Shown: piece by piece, positions 59,640 to 64,000 of the stretch
Layout of the letters: every line of letters starts with the position of its first letter
How positions within the stretch are numbered: position 1 is the first letter of the stretch
Origin: Bradysia coprophila
Lineage: Eukaryota > Arthropoda > Insecta > Diptera > Sciaridae
Assembly: GCF_014529535.1 (NCBI RefSeq)
Contig: NW_023503302.1
Location: forward strand, 860,062 to 924,061
DNA: 64,000 bases
Reading direction: 5' to 3'
The notes under the pieces: generated by a model
Databases searched by the model: none
What the model saw: only the letters and a program-made list of their open reading frames with translations
What the model was told of the DNA's origin: nothing
Translations under genes and position numbers: made by a program

Positions 59640-61340
59640 AGTAATAAACTCGGTGCAGTGCTTTTCATTTAATGTTCTTTTATTTTCATATTTACTTTGT
59701 TTTGTTTGTCATTTGTTTTTCACTAAATTTCATATAATATATATTTTATAATAACATTCTTTGCTTAATATTACATATAATGCCTCCATAATATTAAGTT
59801 TAAATTATTTCCATTTTGCGTTTACATTAGTCACGAGTCAATACCATTCTATATCAATTAGAAATTACAATTTAGTTCTATTCATGTGCTTTGTTTTGAT
59901 TCAAAAATTTTTCAAACTTAACAGAATCGTTTAGAAATTATTTAATCTTTCTTTTTAAAATAATTTCAATAAATTTCGCGTACGCGCATATTGTTTATGT
60001 TACATGACACGTCGATTTTTATATGAATTAATTTTATATAGTTTTTTCTTTGGTTAAATGTAAATGCAGTCCAATAGGGTTTGACTGGGGATGATATATT
60101 AAATCACTCATAATATGTTACATTTATAAGATTTTTTTTTTGGTTTTTAAATTAATTTTTGTTTTAAAGTTTTTCTTTGGGTTTTGGTTTTTACATTAAC
60201 GTTTACTGCTAATAAATATATTTTGGAATTTAGTTTTTTATTATCTTTTTTCATTGGTTTTCATTTGATAAATATATTTAACACGACAAGATAAAAATTA
60301 AATTGAATTGATTAAATACTGATGTCATTATTGTTTGATTGAATAACAACGTAAAAACATTAAAAATCCATTTTAATGTTTTGAAACAATTTATTGTATT
60401 TTGCATTTATTAAAATTAATTTCTTTCCATTTATTTAAAAAGCTTGTTCCTTCGTACGTTTCTCTTTTTTTCCTTTAAATTATTTTCTTTTTCATTAAAT
60501 TTAAAATTAAAGTTTCATATTGCTGTTTTCGTTTTAGTCTTGCTGATATAAACTACAATTATAACGTGAATTCAATAGTTTTGATAAAATATTGATTTTA
60601 GAAATTATTGTTACTAAGCTTTTAACTCCATTATCCCCCAAATGTATTAACTATAATCTTCTCACATAAATATATTTTTCACACAAAGAAACTCAATTGA
60701 AAAATTAAAAAGATTTTCGTCTCGTTACCGTCACTGTCTCCTTTTTAAATCTAAGCAAAACAAAAAAGGTTTCTTGTTTGTTTACGTTCATTAACTATAT
60801 AATCATTTTGCATTTTTAATGTTTATTATTGTTGAGTTGACTCAAGTTGGTTTTTTTTAGTGTTCCATCCTTAATCAATTTATATTATTACATTTACATC
60901 ATCACGAAATTGTTACAATATTTATAATTTTTTATTAAGCTGGGAGAGTGATAGAATTTTGTCAGCTCGCTTTTTGCATATAATTTTATAATTTTCCATA
61001 ATAATATCATCATTGAAACAATATGTATGATTCATATTCTGTTATAATAGTTTTTACCTAGAGGACTGGGGCAATTATAACAATTTATTAAAATCAAAAA
61101 TCAGGATGATAAATAACTCCAAACATTTTTAATTTTTTTTTGTTCATTGTTTTAAATAGTTTCAATTATCAACTAAGTGACATTGTAACGTATTGGCAAT
61201 TTTTTTTTTATTTCGATTATGTTAAATATTGCTGTCGGTTGTTTCCTGAAACCAAAAGTCATGAATTTATATCGGTTTACCGATCAATATGTTGTTATAA
61301 CATAACATTTATGTCATCCATTGCAGGCATACGGGAAGGG
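59640..61340. other. Strongly T-rich, AT-rich block
   Basis: Compared with its flanks this 1.7-kb stretch is much poorer in G+C and strand-biased to T on the plus strand, with many TTTT and TTTAAT runs and no long frames. It could be untranslated sequence, an AT-rich matrix-type region or old repeat DNA; the sequence does not decide. Confidence 0.4.
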
Positions 61341-61566
61341 GATTCTCTTAAAGGGTCTGTCTCCTGAAGTCAAATTCCTAAAAATATGGTATAGATCTGA
61401 AGGCTCGGAATATGCCAAATTCAGGCCATGCAAAATTAACTCAATCGTCATACAGAGACGTAGGCAGTAGATCGAAATTATGATTTTTAGTCAACCGCAA
61501 AAGCTCTCAGTTGATCTTATCGGCGCTGCAGTAGTGAACATTTTCATAATACCTTTAACTCAGACA

Positions 61567-61668
61567 TGTTCGGAAATAGAAAGCTGGTGTGGTTTACTAT
61601 CTTGTAAACGGCTCTGCGAATATAGTATGGTTTCTAGTAAACCACACCAGCTTTCTATTTCCGAACAC
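61567..61668. repeat. Hairpin with perfect 31-bp arms
   Basis: GTTCGGAAATAGAAAGCTGG followed by TGTGGTTTACT is repeated exactly as its reverse complement (AGTAAACCACA, then CCAGCTTTCTATTTCCGAAC), with a spacer of about 37 bp. Perfect arms suggest a recent origin. Confidence 0.8.
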
Positions 61669-62454
61669 TTCATACTATTCTAGATTGCAACTACAGAAGC
61701 AATCGGATCAATCTTCGTGAAAAGTTTTTTTTGTCCACTCAACAGATCCTAATCCCACATTCCATCGACGGTTAATCTTTTTCCTGAAACTAATTACAAA
61801 TTTAGACAGAGCTGTCCAGATGACCGAATCAGAGTCGAAATCTAAAAATCATCTGATCTATTGCTGCAGTGAAGAAAGCAACATGATCCTCTGCGTTAGA
61901 TCAGTAAAAATTTAATCTCACTATGACCAGACCTACCGTTCATAATTTGAGTACTTTAACTTATCAAACCCCTGGTGGGTTGGCTGTCGTCTTGTTATTT
62001 ACAGAAAAAAAAATTTGGGCGTACATCCCATTACATTTTGAGTCTCGATATATCTCTGACAAATTACTAGAATACGTTATTAACATGGTAGAGGTAGATG
62101 CAAGTCCTTGCTGGAAATATCACCGATAGAACGAAAATAATGCAACGACGCGATGGGAACTTAGCGTATAATTCTGCACATGATTAAAAACTTAGTGCTA
62201 TTGCCAGCGCTCGCTAGATCTTGAACCTAAGAGGGAGCTCTATACATCCAAATGAACCTCTTCAGGAGGCATCAGGTTACGATGGTAAAAAAAATCAACT
62301 TATTACACTTAAATGTCCTTGAAAAGACACACTCCAACACACACTTCGTACAAGGATCATAAATATTGAGCGAAATGAAAGCGTCCATCCACCACGGTCA
62401 TGTATTCATACATCAACTTATAAATCTATGCTTACCTTTTGCAAAAAATTATGT

Positions 62455-64000
62455 TTAGTTTGAGTCGGAATCGGAATCACTTCCAGCTATTGGCTGCAAC
62501 GCAGGTGGTGGTGGTTCTTCCTTCGGTTTTGTAACTGCAGTTGCTGCCAAATAGGCGTTTGTACTTTGACCCGTTGTATGTTCAATACCAACTCTAAATT
62601 ATTAACATTTTGGTTAAGAGACTTGTGCCAAGATTTAAATTTTTAATTTCATTCACCTGTACTCGTGCCTGGCTAAATAACGAACATATTTTTCCGGTGG
62701 ATCATCACTATCTGAGTCTTGAACACTGACCGAACGCACAGTCACATGAGATACTTGGGTTGCTGGCATTGTAAATTCAACATAACAGTAAGGGGCTAGT
62801 TGTTCCGGAATTTGATCATAGCTTGTGAGAGCCATTCTCACGACCAATTGATGGGTGGTATAGGCACCTAAAGAAAATTGACTTCTTAGATTTACTTTTC
62901 AACAAATCGACAATTAATTTTTACCTTGTCCCTCTTTTGGCAAACGCGGACATCGCCATACAATAGCACGGTGATGGTGTTCGTACTTGGCTTGGCCCGA
63001 TGTTACCTCGATCAGTGATTCTTGTAGTTGGTCAACAGTGCCTAAAATTCGTTCGATTCCTTTTATTTTTCCGGTGCGACGATGAGCCGATTTAACTGAA
63101 CCATATCTAGAGTGGAAGATGAAAATTGTATTGACAATGTGGTATTACCATTCCCATTTTCTTTACGAACCTGAAATGCTTTTCAACTCGGAATAAATAG
63201 ATCCAACATTCTGGAATCGGAAACCGAATAGATACGTCTTCACAAGGAATTTGACCTAATTTACGAGAAGCAAAACCGGGAACGAGAACGTCAGCACGTA
63301 GCTCGACCTGAAAATGTACGATTCAAATTATACCTCGTAAAGAAACGACGATTTCGATTTCAACATTTATCTTGGTTTTTATCGACAGTTTAGGCTGTTC
63401 AAGCAAAAAAAAAAAACGTAAATATTTTGAAAAGGTTACCTTGTTGCCAGTAACACACCAGACAGCTTTCAATTGGAATGGAAGTTCACGATTCTTTGGC
63501 GGTCTCACTCTGAATCGCATCAACTCAATATAGCAAGCGTCAGGAGGTTGAAATCTATTGTAGATTGATGGTATATTAACAATTGAAAATCAATGTTACT
63601 TCCTGCTGACGTCAGCACAATGACCTACCTTATCGTTCTACTTCGTTCGTACTCATTTTGTTGTACACATGAGTGAAATTCAACTCCTTCCAAACGAATC
63701 CATTCTTCTGTAACAACTGGTATAATATCGTGACGGCCAACCACTTCTTTGCCTTGTCGCCAAAGGTCATTGACACCTAATTCAATTGTTGGCATTCCTA
63801 AGCGAGACGTGAATCAGAATTTGCTGAGCAAATACAATTGTTATTACTCACCTGACAGGAATCCCAAGAAAAACAGTCTAACCCTTGCGATTTGTTTTAA
63901 AATGTGCCCTTCTGCATCCTGTTCAACGTATATCTCATCAACGGCAGTAAGCTGAACCTCTTCGGATTTATATGTCAGTGCACGATCCCTATGTACATTA
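62455..64000 (-). CDS. stnB: Stonin (Stoned-B type) mu-homology domain, 3' part; 5' end outside the window
   Basis: Seven exons in transcript order: 64000-63852 (partial), 63797-63629, 63554-63440, 63307-63171, 63106-62925, 62867-62657 and 62593-62455. All are in phase with canonical GT-AG, giving the last 366 residues. The region is an AP-2 mu-type homology domain as in stonins: EGHILKQIARVRLFFLGFLS, ELGVNDLWRQGKEVVGRHDI, MRFRVRPPKNRELPFQLKA, WCVTGNK, GSVKSAHRRTGKIKGIERIL and KYVRYLARHEYR. The C-terminal tail is Pro-rich, then ends SDSDSDSN. Stonins are endocytic adaptors for synaptic-vesicle recycling that bind synaptotagmin. In Drosophila, Stoned B is the second cistron of a dicistronic mRNA; that cannot be tested here. 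Introns are small (51-115 bp). Confidence 0.9.

Larger units (their letters stand above)
55165..62454. other. Intergenic region between the secreted-protein gene and stonin
   Basis: This is the convergent 3' flank of two genes. It contains a poly(A) signal (55238), a palindrome (56619-56680), a MITE (56854-57123), a very T-rich, AT-rich block (about 59640-61340) and a hairpin (61567-61668). Open frames here (for example plus 55943-56290, 115 codons) carry no recognisable domain. No RNA gene was recognised. Confidence 0.45.

Overview
The window looks like nuclear DNA of an insect, most likely a dipteran. It is AT-rich, with short GT-AG introns, scattered non-LTR retrotransposon relics and many foldback/MITE-like repeats. 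The genes are insect ones: an ILP7-type insulin/relaxin peptide with the conserved B- and A-chain cysteine patterns, a ZAD zinc-finger domain of the kind expanded in insects, and a stonin (Stoned-B type) mu-homology domain. I cannot name the species.

Seven protein-coding genes could be assembled by reading splice sites by eye. From left to right: cyclin L (+, 3514-5166); an ILP7-like peptide (+, 13489-14069); two tandem RhoU-like Rho-family GTPases (-, 15527-17280 and 24273-26677); a two-membrane-span protein with two PPxY motifs (+, 39302-41968); a secreted basic protein in four exons (+, 44833-55164); and the 3' part of a stonin gene (-, 62455 to beyond 64000). Every junction used keeps the reading phase. 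The weakest are the first donor of RhoU-like gene 1 and the second donor of ILP7.

The most interesting locus is the Rho GTPase pair. The catalytic-domain exons of the two copies have identical lengths (138, 260 and 93 bp), which indicates tandem duplication, but the N-termini are unrelated. The right-hand copy joins a zinc-finger associated domain (ZAD) and a linker, in phase, to the GTPase domain, and has Ala at the Gly12-equivalent P-loop position. Both copies have Ser instead of Phe in the effector loop. A degraded LINE lies just downstream of the right-hand copy, and a MITE sits in its last intron.

Non-genic DNA makes up most of the window. It holds two LINE fragments (9904-10850 +, and about 22570-24080 -), at least ten foldback or terminal-inverted-repeat elements, a composite satellite island (28150-29090), a 14-bp minisatellite with CRE-like cores (about 43628-43775), a 340-bp near-perfect hairpin (34488-34834) and a duplicated 200-bp block (1861-2425). 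No rRNA, convincing tRNA, CRISPR array or prokaryotic feature was seen. Coordinates of repeats are by eye and may be off by a few bases.
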